Part shown: in pieces, positions 21,771-32,487 of the stretch
How positions within the stretch are numbered: position 1 is the first letter of the stretch
Layout: each line of letters begins with the position of its first letter
NCBI GenBank assembly: GCA_015680685.1
Contig: MNCI01001083.1
Coordinates: 88,359-152,358 of the forward strand
Direction: 5' to 3'
Origin: Gnetum montanum
Lineage: Eukaryota > Streptophyta > Gnetopsida > Gnetales > Gnetaceae
Length of the DNA: 64,000 bases
The notes under the pieces: generated by a model
The model's database searches: none
The model's input: only the letters and a program-made list of their open reading frames with translations
Told to the model about the DNA's origin: nothing
Program-made: the position numbers and the translations under genes

Positions 21771-22249
21771 CTTGTTATGCCAAAGTCTCTCTTTGCATCT
21801 ATTATGCAAGAATGGTTTATTTTGATTTGGGCAAAAAGGGATTAGTTCCATAAATTTATAAAAATCATATGAGAAGTTACAAGCGAAGAAAATTGAAGTA
21901 TGGATTAAGGTAACATGTGGTTAATTATTAACACTTAAATAATGCTTACTTTTATTAATTTTCTAATTAATAGAACAAGTAAATAGACATTATCTTCAGC
22001 TGAACACATAGTGATCTCTTAGATGATTTCAAGAGTACCAATTTTGTCCAAATCAAACTTCCAATTTATGTGATATGCCGTTTTTCAAGTTGCATGCAAT
22101 TTAATTAAAATTAAATTTATATAGAAATAAAAATAAAATAATAATAATAAATAATAAAATAAAATAAAAATAGCATAAGGTTGTGGATTCTCCAACCACC
22201 CCACCCTCCTCATAGTTAAAATTTGGAAAAAAGAAATTAGGCCTTAGCC
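21771..22249. other. AT-rich spacer
   Basis: Low-complexity A/T sequence with an AATAAT/AAATAAAAT tract at 22125-22172. Nothing else is seen. Confidence 0.6.
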
Positions 22250-22760
22250 GTAATCCTTAGGGTTAGGGCCTGTGCCGCAACGCCGTGACGGCTGCGCCAC
22301 TACGTAGCAGGGCTGTAAGGCCCAGCCACACAGCGTCGCGGCTAACCTGGTAGTGACGCTGGGCACGTAAGCCCAGCCGACGTCGCTTGGTACTGCGCAT
22401 GTCGAAGCGCAGTTGCTACTGCGTCACCCACCATGGCGACAAGCAGCGACTGCACCTCTCCATCATGCACACTGTCCCTTGCTGCTGCGCCATATCCTTC
22501 TGTCATCCCCTGCTGCCATTGCCGTTGTCGAAGTCCTCTCCAAATACCTTGAAACTCCAACGACAACTCTAGCGGCGAATCCACAGGATTGCCGGCAGCT
22601 GCAAAGCTCCTAAACGCAATCTGCCGCGTGTGCCACTCCCGTCTGCGTCCCTCGCCATCGGCATTGGCGCTGCAATCACCATCGCCACTGCCTTCCCCAT
22701 GAACTTCGCTACAAAATTCGGCACCCTACGGTGTCTGCGACATAGAATGATCATGTTTTA
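22250..22760. other. GC-rich patch of unknown origin
   Basis: Base composition is clearly higher in G+C than the surroundings, with many CG dinucleotides (GCCGCAACGCCGTGACGGC near 22273). Short frames exist on both strands but none resembles a known protein and they overlap one another. It could be a fragment of a host gene or promoter, or a satellite-like piece. No plant telomere array (only a single TTAGGGTTAGGG at about 22257). Confidence 0.4.
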
Positions 22761-22979
22761 ACGACATCTAGGAATAGGATGTCCTATCATTTATGATTTG
22801 ATTAAGTATATTTGTATAGGTTTGATTTCTTTTGGTTTTTCTATGTATCGAGTAGGTCTTAACTATTAAGCAGAGCATAGGATTAGACAAGAAGAAGAAA
22901 TCATATGATCATAAGAGGAGGTGTCAATCCATGACCAAAGCTACCAGTTCTTAGTTTAGAACTTCTTGATATATTAACA

Positions 22980-24135
22980 ACCTTATATCTTCTAGTTCCT
23001 CACTCACATGCTTTGCATGTGGCAAAGGTGAACGTATCAAGAATAATTGTTTGAACTATTCTTCTTGAGATAAACCTAGACATAAGAGTTACAAATATAC
23101 TAATAAAATAGTTAAGAATCCAATTGTTGAAGTAGGTAACTCATGTACCCAAAAAGATCAATGTAGAGATGAAAGCTACAATGGTAGAGTTCATTCCTTA
23201 ACTAATCAACCTATGGATAACCAACCTAAGAGTCTTATGAAAAATATAGGTAACATTGCTAGATTCTTTCACCTATCTTACTTAATCTTATTTCTAGTTA
23301 TTTTGCTACAATATGTAGAGTTGTAATCCATTTATAGCTTGAGGGTTTTCCAATGTGTTCTTCCTTGGTGGTTCAAATAGTTCATTCTCCTAGTTTAGTA
23401 GTTTCAGACATGTTATCTTGAATTGAGCTTATGATAGAATGTAAGATATAGGATAATGGTCTATTGATGATGGGACTTGGAGAGTATAATGTCATTCTTG
23501 AGTCTTAATGGTTGTCTCAATATGATGAATGACTAGATTTCAACAACTAAGAAATTTTATTTGTTGCTTACACATTGCCATTACTATTTCATGATCTTAG
23601 TAGATAAAGAAACTAAATAGAAGAAAAATCATATTCCAATGATTTAAGAGTTCTTGAATGTATTTAAGAAGCATCATCTTAAAGTGTGCTTTCACAAGGA
23701 ATCAAGTTTAAGATAATACTTAGGCCTAAAACTTAACCAATTTCCAAGATATGTCACCAAATGTCACTATTGAGATTGGTAAAGCTTTAGGTGTAGCTTT
23801 AGGAGTTGATGGACAAAGGTATGATTTGACCAACTATTTCACCTTGCCATGTACTAGTGCTCTTTATGAAGAAGAAGAATGGAATTTTATGGTTGTGGAT
23901 CTATTAAAGGGAGTTGAATCAAATGACAATTGGAAATCAATATCATCTACCTAGGATCAATAACCTATTTGATTAGTTGATAGTATCTAAAGTATTCTCT
24001 AAGATTGATTTGAATTCTTATCATCATGAAGTTAGGTTGTAAAAGGAAGATATGCCTAAGATAGATTTTAGAATAATTTATGCTTATTAAAAGTTTTTAG
24101 TTATGTATTTTAAACATACTAATATACCAATAGTT
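22980..24135 (+). pseudogene. Plus-strand Ty3/gypsy relic (zinc knuckle, protease end, RT start)
   Basis: Plus-strand pieces in the usual gag-pol order: a degenerate CCHC knuckle at about 23000 (CFACGKGERIKNNC, His replaced by Arg), the end of a retropepsin at about 23480 (LGEYNVILES, stop, WLSQYDE), then the RT start at 23790-24135: ELMDKGMI, VLFMKKKNG, RELNQMTIGNQYHLPRINN, VFSKIDLNSYHHEVRL, KEDMPKIDFRI and FLVMYFKHTNIPIV. The motif style fits the chromovirus side of gypsy rather than Tat. Sequence between knuckle and RT is shortened. RT stops abruptly before the YxDD box where the LTR of element 2 begins at 24136, so element 2 inserted into it. Many stops mark it as old. Confidence 0.75.
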
Positions 24136-26463
24136 TGACGATCGGGAACTTGGAAGGAGGGGTTGAATAACTTCCCTAATTAAAACAACCAAGGCAACCA
24201 AAACCACACAATTTTTAAGCTGTTCCTCAAGTACTTCTATGCTCAAAGGGTAGAATCCCTACACATATCTAGACTTTTTTCCTTAGCAAAATGTAATTTA
24301 GAGTGTGACGTCTGAAAACATTAGTGGCTAGAACACTGAGAGGTTATCAGGCATATAGCCTAACCCCAGATCTGTGCGAGGGCTGTGTTGGAGAAAATGG
24401 ATGTAGGGTTCCCTGAATAGTCTAGTTGATCAGTCAGGGACTTACGTGGTGTACAATAATCATATGTAAAAATTTATTTTAAAATGTAACATGCTGAGGT
24501 TGAAATGGAACAAAAAGTGAGGTGCAAAACAATAGAAACACATCAAAGTATGTAACCAGGAAAATAAGCATTAACAAGTACACAAAGATGCAACATATAT
24601 GTTGTAGAAAAAATGGAATGAGAGTTTAGGTGAGGGAATGCACCACCCAAAAATCGAGGGATCTAATCTTTGTGTGGCTAATGATTGTGTACAACTGGTA
24701 TGTAGTACTGGACAAGCACAGCTGACAATGGAACGATATAGTCACAACTCCTGGATTTTTGCCAATGGAGGTGTTAACAGGAACCATTGAGTCGATGCTT
24801 GCTAGGTTAAGAGTTGCTACGCTAGGTTGAAGAGAGATCTGGGAAGTGCTACTGCTGGGATTTTCTATTTATCCACCTTCTATTCGCCCATCTCTTCATC
24901 AAATCTTACTTCCAGAAGCCAACTACCAGAAATCCAACCCTCAAAAGCCAACCCCTAGAATGTTGTTTGTTGGGGTATTTATAGAGCCAAGAGCAAGAGA
25001 GAGATGTGGCTTAGATATCCCATGTCCTGGGTCCCACAGGGCACAAACATGGATGTGCTATGTTGATGTGCTATGCAGAATGGAATGAGGTTGGAAGTGA
25101 AACTACTGAACTGTGACCATATCATTCGAATTGCATGTACCCAAGGGACTATCATATTTTTTAAAAAAATGCTTATGAAAAATGTAAAGTGAAGCTTACA
25201 CTTCAAGACTACATCTTTCCCTCTCTTACAAGTAGGGTCAAGCATAGAGACAATTTTGGGACTCAACAAGGGATGCAACAAGCAAGGCAAACTGCTGATG
25301 TCACTTGCCGAGGAGATGCTGGGGTAAAAATTATCATCGACGATAAGTCCTGGAGCTTCCGGAGATGTCCTGTAGATTATTTTCAAGTGTTATGCTACTC
25401 ATGCTTCTCAATGTAGTTGGGTAGCATGAACACCTGCACACTATGTTGTGCTATGTTGCATAGCGTAGCACAGCATAACAACCACCTTTAAGACGGATCT
25501 TGCTCGAAAATCTAGCCATTACACTTTTCATGTTAAAAGAGCCTAAGACTTCCTAGTTTCATCTTTAGGGCACTTTTAACTACGATGTCTCTGCTATGTT
25601 GTGCACCATAGCATAGCATAGAACCTACTCTGACATGAATTTGATCTTAATCTGCAATGCTTTATCAAGTGAATTTGATCAGACTCTGAAGGTGGAGTGG
25701 GATGGGCAGTCTTTGAGATCAAGGCATGGCCAAGTGTAATTCTTTTGTCAAAGCAATGTGAGAAAAGGCTTTCTTAGTGCTGGCATCCCGCTATGCTATG
25801 CTATGCTATGCAGCATAGCACAATGTAGCATCCAAATTGGGGTGGCTTTTGCAAAATTTTCCTATGTCACATCGATCACACTTCAAGGGTAGAGTAAGGC
25901 AAGCATCCTTAAAGATTAAAGAATGGTCAAGTGCATTTTCTTTGTCAACACAATTTTAGGGAAGATTGTGTTATGGTTGGCACCTTGCTACGCTGTGCAA
26001 TGTAGCACAGCATAGCACCCAAAATGGAATGACTTTTGCAACATTTCCCATAATTTTTTTCATGCTACGTTGATCATATTCTAAGGATGAAGTACGGTAG
26101 GCATCCTTAAGGATTGAATGTCTACCAACTACACCTTCTATGTCTAATGTAACACTTGCAATGTTTTAACACCACATGGCCTACTACGCTATGTAGTGTA
26201 GTAGGCCTCATAGTTAGAAAATTTTCCAAACTGTGCGGTCCATGCTCAGTGCCACATTTGTGCAAACTAGCTTCATGACTAGTGCTGCATTGACTATGCT
26301 GTAGAGGATGTCAAGCAAGCTCGGAAGTGGCTTCACAGGCATTAGGAATTCCAGGGTGCCATGTTGTCTGCATGGTTTAGCGTGATACTGTGCTTCTAGA
26401 GATCCTTGCCCAAATTTTGAGACTATGCTGAATTATGAGGGTCCCAAAATTTATGGTGTTTTA
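24136..26463 (-). repeat. 3' LTR of element 2
   Basis: Aligned by eye with 41828-44167 across its length: shared blocks include GAAAACATTAGTGG at 24314/41984, CAGGGACTTACGTGGTGTAC at 24435/42112, AAAATTTTGGGAC/AAATTTTGAGAC and the outer end GGTGTTTTA/GGTGTTTCA. The inner end (TGACGATCGGG at 24136) is followed by about 170 bases that diverge more. Contains five imperfect palindromes. Confidence 0.85.
25437..26208. repeat. Palindrome array in the 3' LTR of element 2
   Basis: Five imperfect palindromes of GCTATGCTATG/GCATAGCATAGC type at about 25437-25483, 25590-25624, 25789-25833, 25984-26022 and 26178-26208, spaced 150-200 bp. The corresponding palindromes of the 5' LTR are at 43109-43909. 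Each pair keeps its stem although bases differ. Confidence 0.85.
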
Positions 26464-26533
26464 ATGGCCCCTCTTTGTTGATGTCTAGAGGATCTACTCG
26501 AGAGATGTCAACAAAGGAAAGGAAACACCATGC
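26453..26533. repeat. Foldback at the polypurine tract/3' LTR junction, element 2
   Basis: The LTR end ATGGTGTTTTA and adjoining CCTCTTTGTTGATGTCT are followed, after a loop of about 15 bases, by AGATGTCAACAAAGG and GAAACACCAT, their inverted copy. On the minus strand the AAAGAGGGG just before the LTR is the likely polypurine tract and lies inside the stem. The same arrangement is at 49761-49840. Confidence 0.8.
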
Positions 26534-27925
26534 TGAATGCGACACCCATACAGTTTGTCAGTGCCCGCTTAGATAATGCTTTGCTATGCTTGGGAGTGCT
26601 AGGAGGGCTAAATATAATAGAGAAAGGGGATGGGTTTGAGGAAATTGGGCTAGAAAAAAGGAAAGGTGTAGGATGCATTATCATGAGAACCATTGCCATA
26701 GTGTGATCCCTCGTTGAAGTGCTTATGAGGGATTCGGCACATATGAGTGGATTCTCCCTTTGGGTTTCAACCTCTCATTGGAGTGCTTAAAGGTGATTGA
26801 TCCAAAGCTGAGACAATTACAAAGAAGTTGTGTCATTTGTCTCTTGCACTTGGCTATATCACCATTTTTTTGAGAGAAATCACACACTTATGTTCATTCG
26901 AAGGTAACTATTTCATTGCTATAGGACAAGTGTATCCTCCCCAGGATGAGTTTATGTTACATCCATGTGGGGCTTTGGCCAATCTACAGAGGCTTCCCAT
27001 AGGATGAGCTACATTACATTCATCATGGGCTTGGTGATTGGGCATGGGAAAGGGCTTTATGTGCATTTGAAAAGCTTGGAAGGAAGATGTTGAAAATTGT
27101 AAGGATAGGGAATGGAGATTAAGTTGGCTGAAGGGAGAGTATGATATGCACTCTCAAGTAGCTAGGTTGATCGAAGTGAGTACTTCAAAATAATGTAGTT
27201 TCTTGTTCTCATGGTGGAACACATTCCTAAATAATGCCATCTTGGCTTTTATCCTGCAAATGCAACAAAGAGAAAATCATAAAAACAACTAGCATATGAG
27301 GTGACGGCAGAGTCCTATTTGCTTAGGACACTATTGAATTGGCATCTGCTATGTCTGATGTGTGTAATGTATGAAGCAAGAAGGCCAGTATTAGCTTTAG
27401 CAATAGCAGGACGAAAAGCTTCAACAGCCCTGCCCAAAATGAACATTGAAGAGGCTAGGAGCAATGGTGATGCAAGTGCTCAGGAATCCCTACCAAAAAC
27501 AAGAATCATGAAATTCAACTACAAAGTGAGAAGCCTAATAGTTGAATGTCATTTTAGACTCTGACGATGGTGAGGGCTGGAGGATGCTAGGACTACGATT
27601 GCACCATAGTTCTTTTGGGACTCTAGCAAGGACTACTGATGATGGGATCCATGAACAAACTGATTGGTGATGGCAACAATAGCTTTGGAAGGTCAGCAAG
27701 ATGCCATATGGCATCTCTAGAAGATCAGCAAGATGCTAGGGATGATGATGCTACATGTATCCTAGAGGGTTTTTTCTTGATGACATGAACTTCATTCTAG
27801 AACTACAACGTCCCACCCCATCTTTCCTAGGAAGCTCAAAGATATACACGGTCTCTTGTTCACAAAGTCACATGTGTGAGCTAGGAGGTGTTGCACTACG
27901 AACCCAATTTTAGGTCTTGGGAGAC
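26534..27925. other. Non-coding 3' region of element 2
   Basis: Between the foldback and the dyad cluster. Short frames on both strands (for example 27301-27564) show no recognised domain. A word of the type AAGRTCAGCAAGATGC is duplicated near 27692 and 27722. Nothing else supported. Confidence 0.5.
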
Positions 27926-28215
27926 CGTCAGATGTGCTAGTTTAAGGTTCGGGTAGACCAAGCTATACTAGTTTAAGGTCCCAGTAGACCATCGTGCTAG
28001 TTTAACATCATAGTGGATGGAGGATGGCTAGTTTAAGGTCATAGCAGACCATGTTGTGGGTGCTAGTTTTACGTCATGGCCCAAGGATAATTTGTGGATG
28101 CTAGTTTTATGTCATGGCCCAAAGACATGTTGTGCTAGTTTAATGTCATAGCATACATTCTATGCCAGTTTTACGTCATAGCAGATGATCTGTGCCAGTT
28201 TTACGTCATAGCAGA
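27926..28215. repeat. Dyad-repeat cluster downstream of integrase, element 2
   Basis: Nine units of 25-40 bp beginning CTAGTTTA or CCAGTTTTA. Cores include GGTC-CCAGTA-GACC, GGTC-ATAGCA-GACC and CATC-ATAGTG-GATG. Same position relative to integrase as 1-305 in element 1. Confidence 0.85.
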
Positions 28216-28229
28216 TAATTTTCTTACCT

Positions 28230-29479
28230 TGCTTTATGTTCAACATGATCTTGCATGTTTAGCATGGTATGGTTTTAGGTACAAATGATTGACAGGATTT
28301 GGATATTCATTGCCATCTACGTTAGCCAGCTTGAATGCCCCATTCTCATATGCTTTTGTAACTACAAAGGGGTCTTCCCAATTGGCTGAGAATTTTCTCA
28401 CGGGTTCATGAATGACCTTGAGAAGTAAGTCCCTCTTTTTGATCGGTCGTTGGTGCAAATTGCAGTGATGTTTCTGCCATTGCCTCTCTTGGTACCACTT
28501 GATGCGGTTAAGTGTTTGGGTGTGCTCCTCCTCTACAGAGTTAAGGTTAATGATCCTTGACTATTGTTTTGAGCCTCATCCATGATGTTTGAAAGGATCA
28601 TTCAAAGCAATGGGACCTGCAATTCAAGAGGTAACACTACTTCAAATTTGTATACAAGACTATATCGGGTCTTACCTATAGTCGTCCTGCATGTTGTGCG
28701 ATAAGCCCAAAGCACAGAGAGGATTTTCTTGTGCCATCACCTCTTGCTATTGCTAAGCATCCTTTTCAAAAGGTTTATGATGACTTTATTGGTAGCCTCT
28801 GCTTGGCCATTTGCCTGGGGCTAATATGGCAATGAAAAAGAATGTTTGATACCAAGACTTTCACAAAAGGCTTTGGTTTCTATGCTACTGAATTGTGGCC
28901 TCTTGTCAGTAACAATAGTCATGGGAAGGCCAAATCGTGTAACTATATTGTCAAACATGAACCTACAAATTTGTTGGGACGTGATCTTTCTGAGAGGAAT
29001 AGCTTCTACCCATTTTGTAAAGTACTCAGTTGCGGTAATAATGAAACTATGTCCTATAGAAGACATAGGTGTAATGGGTCCTATGATGTCTAGTCCCCAA
29101 CATTGAAAGGGCCATGTGATTTGTGTGATATGCAGTTCAGTAGGCGACACATGTATGAGGTTCCCATGACATTGACATACATCACATGTCCTTACTTTAG
29201 CAATGCAATCATGTTGCATGTGAGGCCAGTATTAGCCCAGTCATCTAATTTTCATTACCATAGCTCTAGGAGCTATGTTCCCTCCACACAATCCTTTATG
29301 GACTTCATCAACAATTTTTTGTGCTTCATCCCCATTAACACAAAACCAGCAATATCCCATCATAAGAGCATTTTCATAAAGTGTTGTCTCCTACAAGGAC
29401 ATATTGTTGTGCTCACTTTTGTGTTGTATCCCTTTGGGCAGGTGTCAGGTTGTGTGGGGGTTCACCATGTTGGAGGTAT
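28230..29479 (-). pseudogene. Integrase region of element 2
   Basis: On the minus strand the zinc-finger part ends VRTCDVCQCHGNLIHV. The core has FQCWGLDIIGPITP, TEYFTKWVEAIPLRK, VTDKRPQFSS and, after a stop replacing Tyr in PYY, NGQAEATNKV. All three catalytic residues (Asp, Asp, Glu) can be read, unlike in elements 1 and 3. The C-terminal region includes KFSANWEDPFVVTK and NVDGNEYPNPVNHLYLKPY. Frame breaks lie between core and C-terminal part. It is the best preserved integrase in the window but still not translatable as one protein. Confidence 0.92.
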
Positions 29480-30120
29480 GTTTTAATGTCATCATACCAT
29501 TCTTGAGTATGTATTGTACTTATATATGTGATATTTGCTATGTGAATGATAAGGTCAATGCATTTCATTATCGCAGTAGGTAAGGTGGTAAACATGTGTG
29601 GAAGCACACTTCAAACTAACATGGCTAGCGCATCGACTATAGTATTTTTGTTACAGGGTACATGTTGGATGTCTAAGATTGCAAACTACTTCAGTAAGCA
29701 TCTAGCCAAATCATAGTAAGGCTACAAATGTTATGCCTTGCAAGCATAAGCTTATGTAATCTGGTTAATGATTAATTGTGAGTCACCTCGAAGTTCTAAG
29801 TTTTGGATCCCCGACTCTCAAGCTGCTAGAACGACTCTAAGGAGACCCTCATATTCTACTATATTTTTTGTGCAGATAAATGTCAAGTGATATGTGAATG
29901 GTTGAATTTCCCTAGAGGGGAATGTGAGAATGGCAGTGGTGCTACGACCTTGTGTAGTTGAAGCATCATCAAAATGTAGAATGGCTTCGAAATTTGGTGG
30001 TACAGGGTTTATGCTACTGACATGCTCATCTAGGAATTCAGGTTCTATTATTGCTTGGTCATTGGTGGGTGAAGTCGTGAGTTACGTAGCTATTGCTTGA
30101 CCCTTTATAGATTATTGTGC
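29480..30120 (-). pseudogene. Second (archaeal-type) RNase H of element 2
   Basis: Occupies the same place as 1501-2160, between the first RNase H and integrase. Readable pieces on the minus strand include the ILHFDDAS-like start near 29975, a VEYEGLLRVVL-like block near 29850, the DSQLIINQI-like block near 29780 and a DIQHVPCN-like block near 29660, then EWYDDIKTYLQHGEPPHNLT. Strongly decayed by stops; the identification relies on alignment with element 1. Confidence 0.75.
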
Positions 30121-30570
30121 TATATAGCATAGATCAAATTTTGCACTTATGGCTTTCCATCAGGCTATCCTGCTACTTTCGTACATATTGGTTGTAATAG
30201 CCCAAAGTATGTAACTTTTGCAAATAATGTTTACTTGGCTTCGAGACAATTAATGCCTCCACTTTTTAAGTGCGAATACTAAAGCAAGACAATTTTTCTC
30301 CACCTCGTTGTACTTTGATTCATGAGCTATCAACACATGAATTAAGTAGTAAAAAGGGATTTTGGAACCATCATCCCTCTTTTAGCACAACAAAGCAGCA
30401 ATAGACATGTGTGAAGTGGTGAGATAAATGTAAAAAGGCTTATCTCTCTATGGAGGGTAAACAATGGGAAGATGGTCAAGCTCTTTCTTTTAGCTATCAA
30501 AAGCTTCTTAACATTGATTTGTCCATTCAAAGTTAACTCCCTTTTTAAGCAAGTGTTGCATTGGATGCAA
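30121..30570 (-). pseudogene. First RNase H of element 2
   Basis: Minus-strand blocks match 2161-2620: a NQCXEAFDS-like segment, a FYIYLTTSHMSIAALLC-like segment, a stop-rich YYLIHVLIAHESKYNEVEK segment and a MYESSRIAWWKAISAKFDLCY-like segment. Together these give the tethered RNase H between RT and the second RNase H. Heavily broken. Confidence 0.72.
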
Positions 30571-31735
30571 CTTATTAGTTAACCTTGTGATAAATCTTCA
30601 TATGAATTGTACCCTACCTTGTAGCCTGTGCAATTCCTTAAGGTTTGCAGGTTGTGCCAAGTTAACAATGGCCTTAACTTTATCATGGTCCACTTGTATC
30701 CCCATTTTTGACACTACAAAACCTAACATGCATCCAGTTTTAACTCTAAAAACATATTTTCTTGGGTTGAGGTGAAGTTCATGCCTTTGACAACATTGAA
30801 GGACCAAGTTTAGGTCAGTTGCATGATTTGTAGCTTTCTCAAATTTAATGGCTATATCATCCACGTAATCATTTAGCTTCTCTAAAAGATAATAACTAAA
30901 GATGTAGGTCATCACCCGCTAGTACGTTGCTCCTACATTTTTTATCCCAAAGGGCATCATTGTGTAACAGAAGGTTTCCTAAGGGATCATGAAAGTAGTT
31001 GCTAGCTAATGTTCTGGATTTATGCGGATTTGATTGTAGCTTGAGAACCCATCCATAAAGGACAGTAAGGCATGACCGGCCATAGTATTGATAAGTTGGT
31101 CGATATTAGGCAATAGGAAATCATCCTTAATTGTTGCCTTATTCAAGTCCTGGAAGTCTATATAGATTCATATACTCCTAGTTTTCTTGGGAACAACTAT
31201 GATGTTTGAAACCCAGTCTAAATTATCAATAGCCTGGATAAAACCAACCTGATAAATTTTGGTGATTTCATCACGTATAGCTAAGGTAATCTCTAGTTTG
31301 ATCTTGTAGACTTTTTGTTTGACTACCTTGACATGTGAATCTAGGATGATATTATGTTGTATGGTGCATGGGTCTAAGCTTGGCATATCTTCATATGACC
31401 ATGCAAACACTTTGGCATTATCATTAAGGACTTTAGAGATGTTTTATTTAATCTATGACTCTAGTAAAGAGCTAACCTTTAATGTGCCTGCCTCGCCTCT
31501 AGATGTAGTCATGGGGATTTCAATAAAGGGGTCCTCAGTTACATCACCAGCTTCTAAATCTAAAGGTTGGACTATATGTTCAGGCTAGTCCAGGGATTTT
31601 TCTAAGGATGCTATGTTGGTATCATAAGGAGAAGGTTCCAAGTCTACCAACTCTATGTTCAAGTACCTCATGAGTTTGCCATGAGGTCCTGTCAAGATTA
31701 AGAACAAATGGAGATCAACATGCATAGGCATTTTT
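30571..31735 (-). pseudogene. Reverse transcriptase of element 2
   Basis: Minus-strand fragments: leader AGDVTEDPFIEIPMTT, FAWSYEDMPSLDP, KLEITLAIRDEITKIYQVG, WVSNIIVVPKKTRSI, a DGFSSYNQIRINPEH block, MMPFGIKNVGATYQRVM and LNDYVDDIAIKFEKA. The catalytic box is YVDD. The frame reaches an ATG near 31731 (MPMHVDLHLFLI) and coding similarity ends there, as in element 1, leaving the dyad cluster and the plus-strand gene upstream. Stops (after EH and IP) disable it. Confidence 0.9.
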
Positions 31736-31849
31736 CAAAGCACTGTTGCAAAATAAGAAAAGCAAACAGATGTCAAGTGATACCTACTTAATAAAGCAAC
31801 ATGCAATGAAATATATGTAAGTTGATTATGCAGTGTCACATAATTTCTA
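31736..31849. other. Junction between the RT exon and the PR-RT interval, element 2
   Basis: Short A-rich spacer with no reading frame; equivalent to 3811-3939. Confidence 0.5.
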
Positions 31850-32165
31850 GTTTAAGGTCTTAGTCGACCACAACCATGTGAAATTATATTTCAAAATTGC
31901 CAGTTTAATGTCTTAGTGGACCGTGATTGTGCAAAATTATAAGTCAACGAGGTCAAACTTGCTATTTTAAGGTCATAGTAGACTACGATTGTGCAAAATT
32001 ATAAGTCAACAAGGTGAAACTTGCCAATTTAAGGTCGCAGTGGACCATGTCTGTGCAAAATTATAAGCCAAAATTGCTAGTTTAAGATCGTAGCAGACTG
32101 TGACTGTGCAAAATTATAAGTCAAAATTGCCAGTTTAAGGTCATAGCGGACCATGATTATGCAAA
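31850..32165. repeat. Dyad-repeat cluster at the RT side of the interval, element 2
   Basis: Six units of about 43-65 bp. Cores GGTC-TTAGTC-GACC, GGTC-GCAGTG-GACC and GGTC-ATAGCG-GACC. The units also share a second word, TGCAAAATTATAAGTCAA, so this cluster is a more regular tandem array than the others. Confidence 0.9.
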
Positions 32166-32349
32166 ATTATAAGAATGAGGTGAAAATTTTGGTGTATTCA
32201 TGTGCTACGCTGCAGTAGATATGGGATGTCCCATGCTATGCTGCAGGGAACAGGAGCATTCTGCATTACACGTGGGGTGCAAGACATCTCGTGTAACACA
32301 CGGGACATGGAATGTCCTAAAAAGTAACAAGTGTTGTAACCCTGTAAGT
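32166..32349. other. Upstream region of antisense gene copy 2
   Basis: Contains several GCTACGCTGCAG-type words (32205-32260) like those in the LTR palindromes. No reading frame. Confidence 0.45.
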
Positions 32350-32358
32350 TATAAATAG
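32350..32358 (+). promoter_or_regulatory. Candidate TATA box of antisense gene copy 2
   Basis: TATAAATAG in GTAAGTTATAAATAGGAG, about 140 bp upstream of the first ATG of the plus-strand gene. Spacing and sequence fit a plant core promoter with a leader of roughly 100 bases. It lies just after the dyad cluster. Confidence 0.55.
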
Positions 32359-32487
32359 GAGATTACTCATGGTAATCTTGTCATTTTCACTGTTAGAGAT
32401 AACACCCAGAGCATAGCGTGGTTTGGACAGAGAAGCAACGTAGTAGTTGCAGCGTAGCAATTGATACACCCAAGTTTGACAACAAGA

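Noticed and set aside
22250-22290. Telomeric repeat
   Set aside because: Only one TTAGGGTTAGGG; the plant repeat TTTAGGG is not present as an array.
22342-22754. Host gene in the GC-rich patch
   Set aside because: Frames on both strands overlap, none resembles a known protein, and no splice pattern supports a gene.
26453-26533. MicroRNA precursor
   Set aside because: The hairpin coincides with the LTR end and polypurine tract in two elements, so it is better explained as element structure; no evidence for a processed small RNA.
31850-32165. CRISPR-like spaced repeats
   Set aside because: Plant retroelement context, variable repeat and spacer length, homologous spacers and dyad covariation; not a CRISPR array.
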